20,334 nt of DNA from Candidatus Gottesmanbacteria bacterium (GCA_016199185.1 JACQHE010000025.1:1-20334), one strand, 5' to 3'; counted from the stretch's first letter, positions 6,613 to 13,489 are shown. Notes: a model not told the origin generated them from the sequence alone. Made by a program: numbers and translations.

Positions 6613-7281
6613 ATGGTAAAGAGAAATTTTGTCAAGGAATCAGCAATGTCCGATGAGCAGCTTCAAAAAACGGCATCCTTTTTGTATGAACGGTATAAAA
6701 AGGACGAACGTGAACGAACGTACGCCTCGGTCAAGCATATCCTTACCTACCTGGGGATCGGGGCGACCATTGCTACCGCCTTTGTCTCGCCAAACGCTGC
6801 GGGGGCTATCACAAAGATGTTCTACTCTCCGACTTTCTCGTACGACCCCGAGGGATGGAAGTGGCATAACAAAGGATATCTTCGACAATCATTGCGGCGT
6901 CTTGAGGCGCAAAAACTCATCAAATATGCCGTCGTTGATGGACAAGCGCTCATTACGATTACCAAAGAAGGTAAAACGAAGGTCCTTAAATATGCACTCG
7001 AAAACCTGGAAGTAAAGAAGCCACAAAGTTGGGACGGAAAGTGGCGAGTGGTTATTTACGATATTCCTGCAAGAGACAGAAGTCTTCAGTTGGTTATTCG
7101 CGACGCGCTCAAAGCCATGGGGTTTTACCAGATGCAGGAGAGCGTCTATCTGTTTCCGTATCCGTGCTATGACGAAGTAGAGTTTCTGCGGTCGTTTTAC
7201 AACGCAGGTAGCATGGTGAAGTATCTTTTGGTAACAAAGCTTGAGGACGACACGTTATACCGGGAATATTTTGGAGTTTGA
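6613..7281 (+). CDS. PaaX/Cas2-like transcriptional regulator
   Basis: The 222-residue protein has a basic N-terminus, a hydrophobic stretch (about 44-66), a winged-helix-like part (about 84-125, with LRQSLRRLEAQKLIKY and ITKEGKTKVL), and a C-terminal ferredoxin-like domain beginning WDGKWRVVIYDIP (140-152) and continuing through ESVYLFPYPC. Such proteins are often labelled CRISPR Cas2, but the layout is that of PaaX-type regulators, which carry a Cas2-like domain. There is no CRISPR array or cas gene here. Two starts are possible: ATG 6613, with GGGGTG 4 bases upstream, or ATG 6646, with AAGGA 7 bases upstream. Identical palindromes on both sides suggest that it binds them; the ligand and targets are unknown. 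Confidence 0.75.
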   Translation: MVKRNFVKESAMSDEQLQKTASFLYERYKKDERERTYASVKHILTYLGIGATIATAFVSPNAAGAITKMFYSPTFSYDPEGWKWHNKGYLRQSLRRLEAQKLIKYAVVDGQALITITKEGKTKVLKYALENLEVKKPQSWDGKWRVVIYDIPARDRSLQLVIRDALKAMGFYQMQESVYLFPYPCYDEVEFLRSFYNAGSMVKYLLVTKLEDDTLYREYFGV

Positions 7282-7377
7282 ACTTGCCATTCCCTGCGGT
7301 GTTGTCGCAAGGGGACCTTGGAAGCTTTCTACAGACGTATTTTATGTATCAGCCAATGACATCAGAAACACCAAAGC

Positions 7378-7411
7378 ATCACAAAATTATGCACGTGCAT
7401 AATTTTGTGAT
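7378..7411. repeat. Perfect 34-bp palindrome, copy 2
   Basis: Identical to the palindrome at 6564-6597, and identical for one more base on the left side (C). It lies 96 bp after the regulator stop and ends 26 bp before the -10 box of tRNA-Gln, so it abuts the -35 region. The two copies are also direct repeats 814 bp apart. Confidence 0.9.
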
Positions 7412-7429
7412 GACACATCTTCAGTGTCA
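7411..7429. repeat. Short inverted repeat TGACAC...GTGTCA
   Basis: A 6-bp perfect inverted repeat with a 7-base spacer starts on the last base of palindrome 2 and ends 8 bp before the tRNA-Gln -10 box. It could be a second protein site or a weak hairpin; the evidence is only the symmetry. Confidence 0.35.
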
Positions 7430-7434
7430 AAAAC

Positions 7435-7443
7435 TGGTATAAT
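7435..7443 (+). promoter_or_regulatory. tRNA-Gln promoter, extended -10 (TGGTATAAT)
   Basis: A perfect TATAAT with the TGn extension lies 18 bp before the mature 5' end of the tRNA. No recognisable -35 box is present, which fits an extended -10 promoter or one that needs an activator bound at the neighbouring palindrome. Confidence 0.65.
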
Positions 7444-7461
7444 CATTCTGTCTCAATAGTT

Positions 7462-7532
7462 TTCGGGGTCGTCTAATGGTAGGACCGCAGACTCTGGATC
7501 TGCGTATCTTGGTTCGAATCCAAGCCCCGAAG
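7462..7532 (+). tRNA. tRNA-Gln (anticodon CUG)
   Basis: The full cloverleaf can be drawn: acceptor stem TTCGGGG/CCCCGAA, D arm with GTC/GAC, anticodon stem GCAGA/TCTGC around the loop CTCTGGA (anticodon CTG at 7494-7496), and T arm CTTGG-TTCGAAT-CCAAG. The discriminator base is G7532 and CCA is not encoded. It is preceded by its own promoter. The gene marks the left edge of an A+T-rich block. Confidence 0.96.
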
Positions 7533-7651
7533 CAAATCTTGGTTTTCAGCCAAAGGCAAATCCGCATCCGTTGGAGAATCCTAGTCGTGTAGCAAGTCTG
7601 GATATATATAGATATAGGATATAAGAGTGTAGATCGGTATGCTCGGCATAT

Positions 7652-8311
7652 ATGAATACTATTCCGTTAGAGGAAATTAAAAAAAGACATAAATATTACA
7701 ACAACGCCTTCTTTGCAAAGTGGGCAGCCCTTTATGATTACGAAAAGTATTTACTTACTCCTTTAAGAAGAAAGGCTGCAAAATTTCTTGGTTTGAAGCC
7801 GCCCAAAAGGATTTTAGATGTTGCAACCGGAACCGGGGCTCAAGCGTACGAATTATCCAAACAAGGACATACAGTTATCGGTATAGATTTATCTCCCGAA
7901 ATGTTACAACAAGCTAAAAAAAAGCTTTCAAGTAAACTTACCCTTTCTTTTCAACAAGCAGATGCGACAGATTTGCCTTTCAAGGATAACGAATTTGATG
8001 TGACCTCTATATCGTTGGGATTGCACGATATGCCACCCGAAGTTGATATAATAGTGTTGGAAGAAATAAAAAGGGTAACTAAAAAGAACGGCAAAATTTT
8101 AATAGTGGACTACAATGAGCCGAGAAAACATTGGATTGCAAAAATAGCATTTCCACTAATAAGAACTTATGAGACAAAAAATTGGAGGCCGTTTATTGAA
8201 AGAGGTCTTGAAACCCTACTAAGAGAAGTTAGACTAAATCCGGAAATAGAAACTAATTTTTTTGGTCTTTTCCAGATGGTAGTTGTTGCAAACAAAAAAA
8301 TTAACTTCTAA
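7652..8311 (+). CDS. Class I SAM-dependent methyltransferase (UbiE-like)
   Basis: The 219-residue protein has the Rossmann-type SAM fold: motif I ILDVATGTGAQA, the acidic GIDLSPEM (ribose-binding Asp), the adenine-side QADATDLPF, and the motif IV region FDVTSISLGLHDM. Methyltransferases of this group act on quinones, lipids or other small molecules; the substrate cannot be read from the sequence. It is the first gene of an A+T-rich stretch with Lys, Asn and Ile codon use unlike the genes on either side, which suggests recent acquisition next to tRNA-Gln. The upstream 119 bp are A+T-rich with several TATA-like boxes but no clear promoter or ribosome site. Confidence 0.85.
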   Translation: MNTIPLEEIKKRHKYYNNAFFAKWAALYDYEKYLLTPLRRKAAKFLGLKPPKRILDVATGTGAQAYELSKQGHTVIGIDLSPEMLQQAKKKLSSKLTLSFQQADATDLPFKDNEFDVTSISLGLHDMPPEVDIIVLEEIKRVTKKNGKILIVDYNEPRKHWIAKIAFPLIRTYETKNWRPFIERGLETLLREVRLNPEIETNFFGLFQMVVVANKKINF

Positions 8312-8365
8312 ATAATTAAAGAGAGATATAAGGATCAAATAGTTTTAGACTGTCCCACTAAGCTA

Positions 8366-8830
8366 ATGATCAAACTAATAACAACAATTCGTTACATCGT
8401 CGATCGCACTACAGAGCTAAAAAATAAAATCACAAACACTTCTACGGCTCCGGTGGAGTTTGCGTGCGTATTTTGTCAGGGCGAAGAAGAATACCAAGAG
8501 TTTACTCACGCTATAGAAACCGTCGGAAAAATTGTCGAGGAAACCCCAAGCGGTTATACATATCTCCTCAATGATTCGATACCAACACAAGCCGGTCCTT
8601 TGCGATTAATAGAGATTCGGAAGCCAGATAACGAGCGAACTGAAAGAGGGGATGCTGATTTTAATACCGATTACAAAACCTTTAAGAAAAGATATCAAAG
8701 GAATCCCGGATTCGAATTCGTAAAAAGAGAAACGTTTGAGATGCTTAGATTGTCTCGTCCGAATTTTGATGTTATGGCCTGTTTCTCCAATATTCCGAAG
8801 AGTAAGATTTTGGGAATAAAGTTATGGTAG
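8366..8830 (+). CDS. Conserved hypothetical protein
   Basis: I cannot name a function for this 154-residue soluble protein. The central and C-terminal part (IEIRKPDNERTERGDADFN, then FEFVKRETFEMLRLSRPNFDVMACFSN) has the look of a conserved family, since charged motifs with Arg, Asp and Glu cluster there. From memory, proteins with this signature occur in Patescibacteria and some archaea without assigned function. Two cysteines (C34 and C37 in CVFC) could form a metal or redox pair. It belongs to the A+T-rich block, and its 3' end overlaps the transporter gene by 7 bp, so the two are probably translated together. Confidence 0.65.
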   Translation: MIKLITTIRYIVDRTTELKNKITNTSTAPVEFACVFCQGEEEYQEFTHAIETVGKIVEETPSGYTYLLNDSIPTQAGPLRLIEIRKPDNERTERGDADFNTDYKTFKKRYQRNPGFEFVKRETFEMLRLSRPNFDVMACFSNIPKSKILGIKLW

Positions 8831-9690
8831 TGAACTGGATCATCGCAAGCATGGTGATGTTTCTGAGCTCGGTTGCCATGTATTTATTTGTTCGAAAAAG
8901 CAACCTGCTCAAAACCCCGCAACAATTAAATAATCTGGCGATGTTTTTGATACCAGTCGTTGTGTATTTGCTGTTGACTATTAACACAAATACCCGTTTT
9001 ATGCTCAAACCGTTCGAGTATTTCCTCATTCTCGTTCAGGCTATATTCTTTAGCTACTTAGGAAATGTTTTTTCCCTGAAAGGAATTGAATACTCTCCGA
9101 ACCCCGGATATAGTCTTATTATTTCAAAAAGCTATGTTGTTTTTACTGCCGTCGCCTCAATTTTTATTTTTGGTGCGCCTTTAACGATAAAGTCCATCAT
9201 TGCAATAATCCTAATCGTTATCTTTTCCGGTCTCATCATGATTGATAAAAGCAAAAATAAGTCAAAATCGAACACATTATGGCTTCCCTACACCATAGGA
9301 GCCTTTTTTTGTTGGGGTTTACTAGCGTTGAGTTCAAAATATCTCCTAAACGTAGGAGTGCCTATTCTTACAAGACTTATTTATACGATGATTATCGTTA
9401 CGGTTATCATTCTCGGCGAGATAAAGATAAAAAAGATAAAAGTATTTAATCTTACGAAGATTCAATTTATCGTATTGGTACTTATTGGGGTTTTTTCGAC
9501 AAGCTTTAATTATTTTATGCAAGTCGGTTTCAATTTAGCTCCCAATGTGGGATACGTAAACGCCGCTAATGCTGCATCAATTTCTCTATTAACCTTACTG
9601 TCCGCCTTTTTGTTTAATGATGATTTATCAGTGAAGAAAATGATTGGTATAGCAGGAGTTACACTCGGGTTATTTGTTTTGTTCTTGTAG
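8824..9690 (+). CDS. EamA/DMT-superfamily transporter
   Basis: The 288-residue protein is hydrophobic throughout, with about ten predicted membrane spans in two halves, and ends with the pattern typical of EamA transporters (ANAASISLLTLLSAFLFNDDLSVKKMIGIAGVTLG), where the second half carries the conserved E/D-x-L-S region. Family members export metabolites such as amino acids or take up nucleotide-related compounds; no substrate can be assigned. It shares low G+C with the two genes upstream and overlaps the preceding gene by 7 bp. It converges on the zinc-ribbon gene, with only 9 bp between the two. Confidence 0.8.
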   Translation: MVVNWIIASMVMFLSSVAMYLFVRKSNLLKTPQQLNNLAMFLIPVVVYLLLTINTNTRFMLKPFEYFLILVQAIFFSYLGNVFSLKGIEYSPNPGYSLIISKSYVVFTAVASIFIFGAPLTIKSIIAIILIVIFSGLIMIDKSKNKSKSNTLWLPYTIGAFFCWGLLALSSKYLLNVGVPILTRLIYTMIIVTVIILGEIKIKKIKVFNLTKIQFIVLVLIGVFSTSFNYFMQVGFNLAPNVGYVNAANAASISLLTLLSAFLFNDDLSVKKMIGIAGVTLGLFVLFL

Positions 9691-9699
9691 TCAATGACG

Positions 9700-10221
9700 T
9701 TACCCTTCCGGATCAGGAGGTTCACCGCCGGTTACCATTTCTCCGGGTTTGAGCCATTGGATATAGGTGCAGCCGGTTGGCTGCCTTGCGGCTTTATCCC
9801 ACCCGGCTGTGGAGCATTTGATCATGCGCTTGCCGGCGGCTGTCGTAAAGAGCACCAAAGGCTTTCCGCATTCAGGACATGCTTCCTTTAACGGTTCGGT
9901 GGTGCCGTTGATCCATTCAATGTAATCGCACCCCGTGGCTTTTTTAGTTTCCTTATCCCAGCCTCCTTTGGAGCACTTCTTCATTTTTTTACCAAAACGG
10001 GTAACCTGCAAAACAAGAGGCGAGCCGCACTTGGGACACTTTTCATCTAAGGGTTTGGGATCGACCAAAAGCCACTTCACATAGTCGCACCCTTCACTTT
10101 GTTTCGTTTGGGCGTTCCAGGAGCCTTTCGAACACCGCTGGAGTTTTTTGCCAGAGGCCGTTTCAACTACCTCGCCCAGCGGCGATCCGCACTTTGGACA
10201 CAATTCCGGAGCATCTGCCAT
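9700..10221 (-). CDS. Triple zinc-ribbon protein of topoisomerase I C-terminal type
   Basis: The 173-residue protein is three near-identical zinc ribbons with nothing else. Cysteines are C8, C11, C30, C45; C62, C65, C83, C98; and C115, C118, C136, C151, so each ribbon is CxxC-x17/18-C-x14-C and the period is about 53 residues. This is the pattern of the zf-C4 domains at the end of bacterial DNA topoisomerase I, where they bind single-stranded DNA. There is no topoisomerase gene nearby and no frame upstream that would supply a catalytic part, so it is a standalone protein. A role in binding nucleic acid is inferred. The G+C and codon use match the main genome, not the A+T-rich block it faces. 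Confidence 0.8.
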   Translation of the reverse strand: MADAPELCPKCGSPLGEVVETASGKKLQRCSKGSWNAQTKQSEGCDYVKWLLVDPKPLDEKCPKCGSPLVLQVTRFGKKMKKCSKGGWDKETKKATGCDYIEWINGTTEPLKEACPECGKPLVLFTTAAGKRMIKCSTAGWDKAARQPTGCTYIQWLKPGEMVTGGEPPDPEG

Positions 10222-10245
10222 AAATATAGAATATCATAGTTGATG

Positions 10246-10273
10246 TTGAAAAAACAACAGCCACGTGTATACT
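10246..10273 (+). promoter_or_regulatory. Promoter of the GNAT gene
   Basis: TTGAAA (10246-10251) and TATACT (10268-10273) are separated by 16 bp, in the divergent region shared with the zinc-ribbon gene. Transcription would start near 10280, giving a leader of about 30 bases that contains AGGAG at 10293-10297, rather far (13 bp) from the ATG. Confidence 0.55.
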
Positions 10274-10310
10274 TTATGAGAAGATTGAAGCGAGGAGCAT
10301 CAAATAACAT

Positions 10311-10832
10311 ATGTCAGAAAGCGTTAAACAAAAGCCAATAAAGATTATTCAAAACATGGATCAGGCTATCGGGGTCATGAGAAGCGCAGGCACGTGGCTT
10401 GCCGATAGCGGAAAGAACCCCTCCAAGTGGTGGAAACTGGAAAATCTCAATCGAACATTTCTTTCGCGTCACGCCAAAGAGCACGAGTTTTACGTCGGGC
10501 TCATAGACGATGTACCAGCCGTTGCTGCGGTCATTATGATGCTAGACAAAAACGACGATTGGAAAAGCGTCGATGGCGATCATCCGAAAAAAGCGTTGTA
10601 CATCCACTGGCTCTGCGTTGACCGTCAGTTTGCCGGGAGAGGCTTGCCGAAGATGATGATTGATTTTGCCGAGCGTCTTGCCAAAAAGAACGGTGTTTCC
10701 TTGTTACGATTAGGCGCCAACGCAGATAAGAAAAAGCTGCAGGATATCTATGAAGATTTGGGTTTCCGGTTAGTTGGGACAAAACAGGAAGATTCCCGCA
10801 CGAGTGCGTTCTATCAAAAGACAGTTGGTTAA
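10311..10832 (+). CDS. GNAT-family N-acetyltransferase
   Basis: The 173-residue protein would transfer an acetyl group from acetyl-CoA. Motif A is clear: strand IHWLCVD followed by the pyrophosphate loop RQFAGRG (105-111) and helix LPKMMIDFAERLAKK. The later IYEDLGFRLVG (146-156) is the usual end of the fold. The substrate is not predictable; such enzymes act on amines of small molecules, antibiotics or protein N-termini. It is divergent from the zinc-ribbon gene and has a plausible sigma70-type promoter. It is followed by a region with competing hairpins. Confidence 0.85.
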   Translation: MSESVKQKPIKIIQNMDQAIGVMRSAGTWLADSGKNPSKWWKLENLNRTFLSRHAKEHEFYVGLIDDVPAVAAVIMMLDKNDDWKSVDGDHPKKALYIHWLCVDRQFAGRGLPKMMIDFAERLAKKNGVSLLRLGANADKKKLQDIYEDLGFRLVGTKQEDSRTSAFYQKTVG

Positions 10833-10839
10833 AAAAATC

Positions 10840-10900
10840 CGTGAATTGATGGCGGTTTACGGCTCAAATTCACGCTAAATTGACAAAAAAGCGTGAATTT
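10840..10900 (+). promoter_or_regulatory. Competing hairpins after the GNAT gene
   Basis: AATTCACG (10867-10874) can pair with CGTGAATT upstream (10840-10847). The longer AAATTCACGC (10866-10875) can pair with GCGTGAATTT downstream (10891-10900), a perfect 10-bp stem. The two structures exclude each other because they share the middle strand, which is the layout of an attenuator or RNA switch. A TTGACA (10880-10885) lies in the second loop without a good -10 partner. The whole gap 10833-10970 is otherwise featureless apart from TTTTCC/GGAAAA (10910-10927). Confidence 0.4.
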
Positions 10901-10970
10901 AGACTCCGCTTTTCCTCTACCGGAAAATCCTTTTGCATGAATGCGAGGAAGATGTTAGGATGCGGAAAGC

Positions 10971-11171
10971 ATGAGAAAGGCAATTAGCATGATGGATATT
11001 TTTGGGAATCCACGGTATCGCGGAAAGCACGTAATCATCCCTGCTGGCCGTATATATACAGCAAAAACTGGTGAAGGGGCCGAGGTAATTCTTGAGAAAG
11101 TACGAAAAAGAAATCCAAATGTTACCCCCGAAATTGCATACATTCCCAAGGCACGTTCACTGATTGTATGA
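10971..11171 (+). CDS. Small conserved protein, DUF5678-like
   Basis: This 66-residue protein resembles the DUF5678 group: a YRGKHVIIPAGRIYTAKTGEGAE segment (a short beta hairpin giving way to a helix), EVILEKVRKRNPN, and an ending with IAYIPKARSLIV. No function is known for the group. The start is uncertain: ATG 10971 (CGGAAAG 3 bases upstream) or ATG 10989 (AAAGG 8 bases upstream), which removes six residues. Its TGA overlaps the ATG of the VOC gene as ATGA, so the two genes are coupled. Confidence 0.6.
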   Translation: MRKAISMMDIFGNPRYRGKHVIIPAGRIYTAKTGEGAEVILEKVRKRNPNVTPEIAYIPKARSLIV

Positions 11172-11533
11172 TCAAGGAACTTTACGCCGTTTGTCTCCTC
11201 GTTGATAATTTTGAGCGATCAATATCGTTTTATCGGGATACACTCGGATTGAAAGTAAATTCTCAGGACAGTAAATATGCGGATTTTCAGGTTGGGGAAA
11301 CGCTCGTGGCTATTTTTCAGAAAGACGAAGCGACGGTGATGTTTCCGGCCGAACACATGAACACAGGCGGCGGATGCGTGCTCGCCTATCAGGTTGAAAA
11401 CGTCTCGAAGACATGCGAGGAACTACGGGCTAAGGGTATAAAGATATTCGAGGGACCCAAAGTGACGCCGTGGGGGCAAACCGTCGCGTACTTCAAGGAC
11501 CCTGACAACACCATCTGGGAAATGACCTCTTAA
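11168..11533 (+). CDS. VOC-family protein (glyoxalase/bleomycin-resistance fold)
   Basis: The 121-residue protein is a single vicinal-oxygen-chelate domain pair. Typical landmarks are LVDNFERSISFYRDTLGLKV near the start, QVENVSKTCEELRAKGIKI in the middle, and the ending TVAYFKDPDNTIWEMTS, with the metal-binding Glu in the last strand. VOC proteins include lyases, dioxygenases and drug-binding proteins, and the sequence does not decide among these. It is translationally coupled to the small DUF5678-like gene and followed 9 bp later by a small coiled-coil gene; the three may form an operon. Confidence 0.85.
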   Translation: MIKELYAVCLLVDNFERSISFYRDTLGLKVNSQDSKYADFQVGETLVAIFQKDEATVMFPAEHMNTGGGCVLAYQVENVSKTCEELRAKGIKIFEGPKVTPWGQTVAYFKDPDNTIWEMTS

Positions 11534-11542
11534 TGTACTGCT

Positions 11543-11752
11543 ATGTATGCTGAGAAGGAGAAAAAGCTTACAGAACTTCGGAAGAAGCTCGCGAAGTATG
11601 AGGGCAAGCTCGCCCAGAAAATGAAGCGGTACCGCGGCGTCATCCACGAGAGCGGTTTAAGCGAGATGCGCCACAACGAAGTCATGGTCATCCAGGCAAT
11701 TATTGCCGACCTCAAGCGGGAGATTCAGGAGATTATAACAACAACTGGCTGA
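11543..11752 (+). CDS. Small coiled-coil hypothetical protein
   Basis: The 69-residue product is charged and helical (KEKKLTELRKKLAKYEGKL, then VIQAIIADLKREIQEI) with no known motif. It starts 9 bp after the VOC gene and ends 4 bp before the 3' end of the convergent methyltransferase gene. The compact fit between neighbours and biased codon use make it likely to be real, but no function can be given. A clear Shine-Dalgarno sequence is not seen. Confidence 0.55.
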   Translation: MYAEKEKKLTELRKKLAKYEGKLAQKMKRYRGVIHESGLSEMRHNEVMVIQAIIADLKREIQEIITTTG

Positions 11753-11756
11753 AGGA

Positions 11757-12629
11757 TTATGGGGTCCACCGCGCGAAGATGCCGCTCGGGAGGAGGCGGC
11801 CGGCACTCCCTGTTTCTTTGAGCGCAAGCTCGCCGAATGATACGGAGCCGTTTCGATCGTTCATGACCGATGCAACCAACTGGCCGAGGGCGATGGCGGA
11901 GATATCTGCAGTGTAAGCGTTGACGAGGAGGAATCTGGCTTGAGAGGACAGGATGTTTGCACAAGCCTCAAGGAGCCGCGGCAGGTCATCAAGAAGCTTC
12001 CATACTTCTCCTTTACTGCCGCGGCCAAACCGCGGCGGGTCCAGGATGATGCCGTCGTACGTACTGCCACGTTTGGATTCTCGGTTGACGAATTTCATCG
12101 CGTCATCCTCTATCCATCGAATATGGTTTTCGGCAACCTTATTAAGTTTTGCGTTTTCGTGCGCCCAGGTTATGGCGCTTTTGACGCTATCCAAATGCGT
12201 AACCCGGGTTCCGGCGCGAACCGCGGCAATGGTTGCGGCTCCGGTATAGGCAAAAAGATTAAGGACCGAGAGGGGTTGTTTGGCGATAACCTCCTCAAGC
12301 CATACCCAATTGACGGCCTGTTCGGGGAAGATGCCGATGTGCTTAAATGCAGTGGGTTCAAGTTTGAACGTCAGATCATGGTATCGGATGAGCCAGGGAG
12401 AAGGTGCAGGGTTTTTGATCTGCCAGTGCCCTTCAGTTTTTGTGGATCGGACATATTGGGCATCAGCATTACTCCATACTTCCGGAGTTTTACTTCGCCC
12501 CCAGATCGCCCGAGGATCGGGTCGGGATACGGTATAGCTGCCAAATCGCTCCAGCTTCATCCCGTCGCCGCTGTCAATGAGTTCATAATCCGTCCAATCG
12601 TCGGGGTACTCGATGGGGATTGCCGTCAT
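11757..12629 (-). CDS. RlmI-like class I SAM-dependent methyltransferase
   Basis: The 290-residue protein resembles the RlmI/RlmK group (COG1092), which methylates 23S rRNA. Motif I is LNLFAYTGAAT (123-133), the acidic ribose contact is THLDSVKSA, and motif IV is DPPRFGRG (197-204), whose DPPxFG pattern marks base methyltransferases. The N-terminal PUA domain of RlmI is missing; instead about 85 residues of a beta-rich region precede the catalytic fold. The exact target base is therefore uncertain. A predicted extended -10 box puts the transcription start on or next to the ATG at 12629. It is divergent from the DUF378 gene. Confidence 0.8.
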   Translation of the reverse strand: MTAIPIEYPDDWTDYELIDSGDGMKLERFGSYTVSRPDPRAIWGRSKTPEVWSNADAQYVRSTKTEGHWQIKNPAPSPWLIRYHDLTFKLEPTAFKHIGIFPEQAVNWVWLEEVIAKQPLSVLNLFAYTGAATIAAVRAGTRVTHLDSVKSAITWAHENAKLNKVAENHIRWIEDDAMKFVNRESKRGSTYDGIILDPPRFGRGSKGEVWKLLDDLPRLLEACANILSSQARFLLVNAYTADISAIALGQLVASVMNDRNGSVSFGELALKETGSAGRLLPSGIFARWTP

Positions 12630-12635
12630 GCTACG

Positions 12636-12644
12636 ATTGTATCA
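12636..12644 (-). promoter_or_regulatory. Extended -10 promoter of the RlmI-like gene
   Basis: On the minus strand TGATACAAT (12644-12636) ends 6 bp before the ATG at 12629, so the transcript should be leaderless. No -35 box is needed for an extended -10 promoter, and none is seen. Confidence 0.5.
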
Positions 12645-12648
12645 TCTC

Positions 12649-12678
12649 TTGACAGCAACGCCCGTGATGCCGTACGGT
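12649..12678 (+). promoter_or_regulatory. Possible promoter of the DUF378 gene
   Basis: A consensus TTGACA (12649-12654) is followed after 18 bp by TACGGT (12673-12678), a weak -10. The transcript would still include the strong Shine-Dalgarno sequence at 12686-12698 (GGAGGGAGGTGAGG region). Confidence 0.4.
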
Positions 12679-12702
12679 TAAATAGGAGGGAGGTGAGGAA
12701 TC

Positions 12703-12906
12703 ATGAAAATGAAGGAACTTGATTGGGTCGCAAGTACGCTCGTGACCGTCGGAGCGCTCAACTGGGGTTTAGTCGGTGCATTTAACCTGGATTTGGTAAA
12801 GACGATTCTCGGCACGAGCCCGGCACTGGTCCAGCTCGTGTACGTCATCGTGGGTTTAGCTGGTCTTTACCAGCTCTACAAGATGACGACGAAGAGTAAG
12901 AAATGA
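12703..12906 (+). CDS. DUF378 family small membrane protein
   Basis: The 67-residue protein has two membrane spans around the conserved start of the family, LDWVASTLVTVGALNWGLVG (about 6-25), and the second span LVYVIVGLAGLYQLY. DUF378 proteins (such as B. subtilis YuzA) have no known biochemical role. The start is fixed by one of the strongest ribosome sites in the window, with GGAGGTGAGG-like sequence ending 4 bp before the ATG. That contrasts with nearby genes that lack leaders. Confidence 0.85.
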   Translation: MKMKELDWVASTLVTVGALNWGLVGAFNLDLVKTILGTSPALVQLVYVIVGLAGLYQLYKMTTKSKK

Positions 12907-12912
12907 TACTAT
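12883..12912 (+). promoter_or_regulatory. Promoter of the PIG-L gene, predicted leaderless
   Basis: ATGACG (12883-12888) and TACTAT (12907-12912) are 18 bp apart. The predicted transcription start is at about 12919-12920, the GTG start codon itself. The -35 box lies inside the end of the DUF378 gene. Confidence 0.4.
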
Positions 12913-12919
12913 AGCTTCT

Positions 12920-13480
12920 GTGAGGAAGTTATTACTTGTTTTTGCCCATCCGGATGATGAGTCCTCCGTCATCGGCGGAACAGTCGCAAAATACGCGAAA
13001 GCCGGTTGGGTGATTGAACGTCTTTGTGCAACCGATTTGGGTCATGCAGAGGGTAAGCTTTCAGCACTGACCCCAGGGACGCTTGAAGACCCTATCTTTC
13101 GAGCCATGGAAACAGGGATACCAAACGTCGTTATCACCTTTGATAAAACAGGGATCAATAATGATCCGGACCACATCAAGACGTGCTACGGGGCGACCTA
13201 TGCTTTCCAAAAATATGCCTCGTGGCTTGAAGGGTTACAAAAGAAATTTCGCGTCAAGAAGATTGAACCCAAGCTCTATTATGTTTGTATGCCAGAGAGC
13301 ACAATTACCCGTGCCGTCAGGGATGGGCAGTTGCCAAAAGTATCGTTTGGAAAGCCTTGGCGGGGAGTGCCGGACGATGAGATAACGACGATTATTGGCA
13401 AGGAATACTTTATCCTTCGCCGCGAAGGCACGAAGGAACACTTCATGGGCAAAAATGACCGGATAAGAGACCGTCTCTAA
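12920..13480 (+). CDS. PIG-L family deacetylase (LmbE-like)
   Basis: The 186-residue protein begins with the metal-binding signature AHPDDES (9-15), followed by GGTVAKYAKAGW, as in zinc-dependent de-N-acetylases such as LmbE, BshB and MshB. A second motif, NNDPDHIKT, supplies the other histidine. Substrates in the family are N-acetylated sugars or sugar lipids; the target here is unknown. The start is GTG at 12920, chosen because it begins the first beta strand (KLLLVFAHP) and sits at a predicted leaderless start. It is slightly shorter than typical members (about 220-240). Confidence 0.85.
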   Translation: MRKLLLVFAHPDDESSVIGGTVAKYAKAGWVIERLCATDLGHAEGKLSALTPGTLEDPIFRAMETGIPNVVITFDKTGINNDPDHIKTCYGATYAFQKYASWLEGLQKKFRVKKIEPKLYYVCMPESTITRAVRDGQLPKVSFGKPWRGVPDDEITTIIGKEYFILRREGTKEHFMGKNDRIRDRL

Positions 13481-13489
13481 TTCTCTTTG

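Noticed and set aside
6613..7281. CRISPR-associated Cas2
   Set aside because: The C-terminal part is Cas2-like, but the protein has an N-terminal winged-helix part and twice the length of Cas2, and there is no repeat-spacer array or other cas gene in the window.
6564..7411. The two palindromes as a CRISPR or as standard terminators
   Set aside because: Only two copies lie 814 bp apart, so it is no array. They are A+T-rich, perfectly symmetric without a loop and lack a following T-run, so operator or recombination sites fit better.
7462..9720. Attachment site pair for an integrated island at tRNA-Gln
   Set aside because: I searched by eye for the tRNA 3' end near the right edge of the A+T-rich block and found no copy; only a 9-base match lies next to the tRNA itself.
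11940..12722. 260-codon open frame on the plus strand
   Set aside because: It lies opposite the RlmI-like methyltransferase gene, which has clear family motifs; the plus-strand translation shows none.
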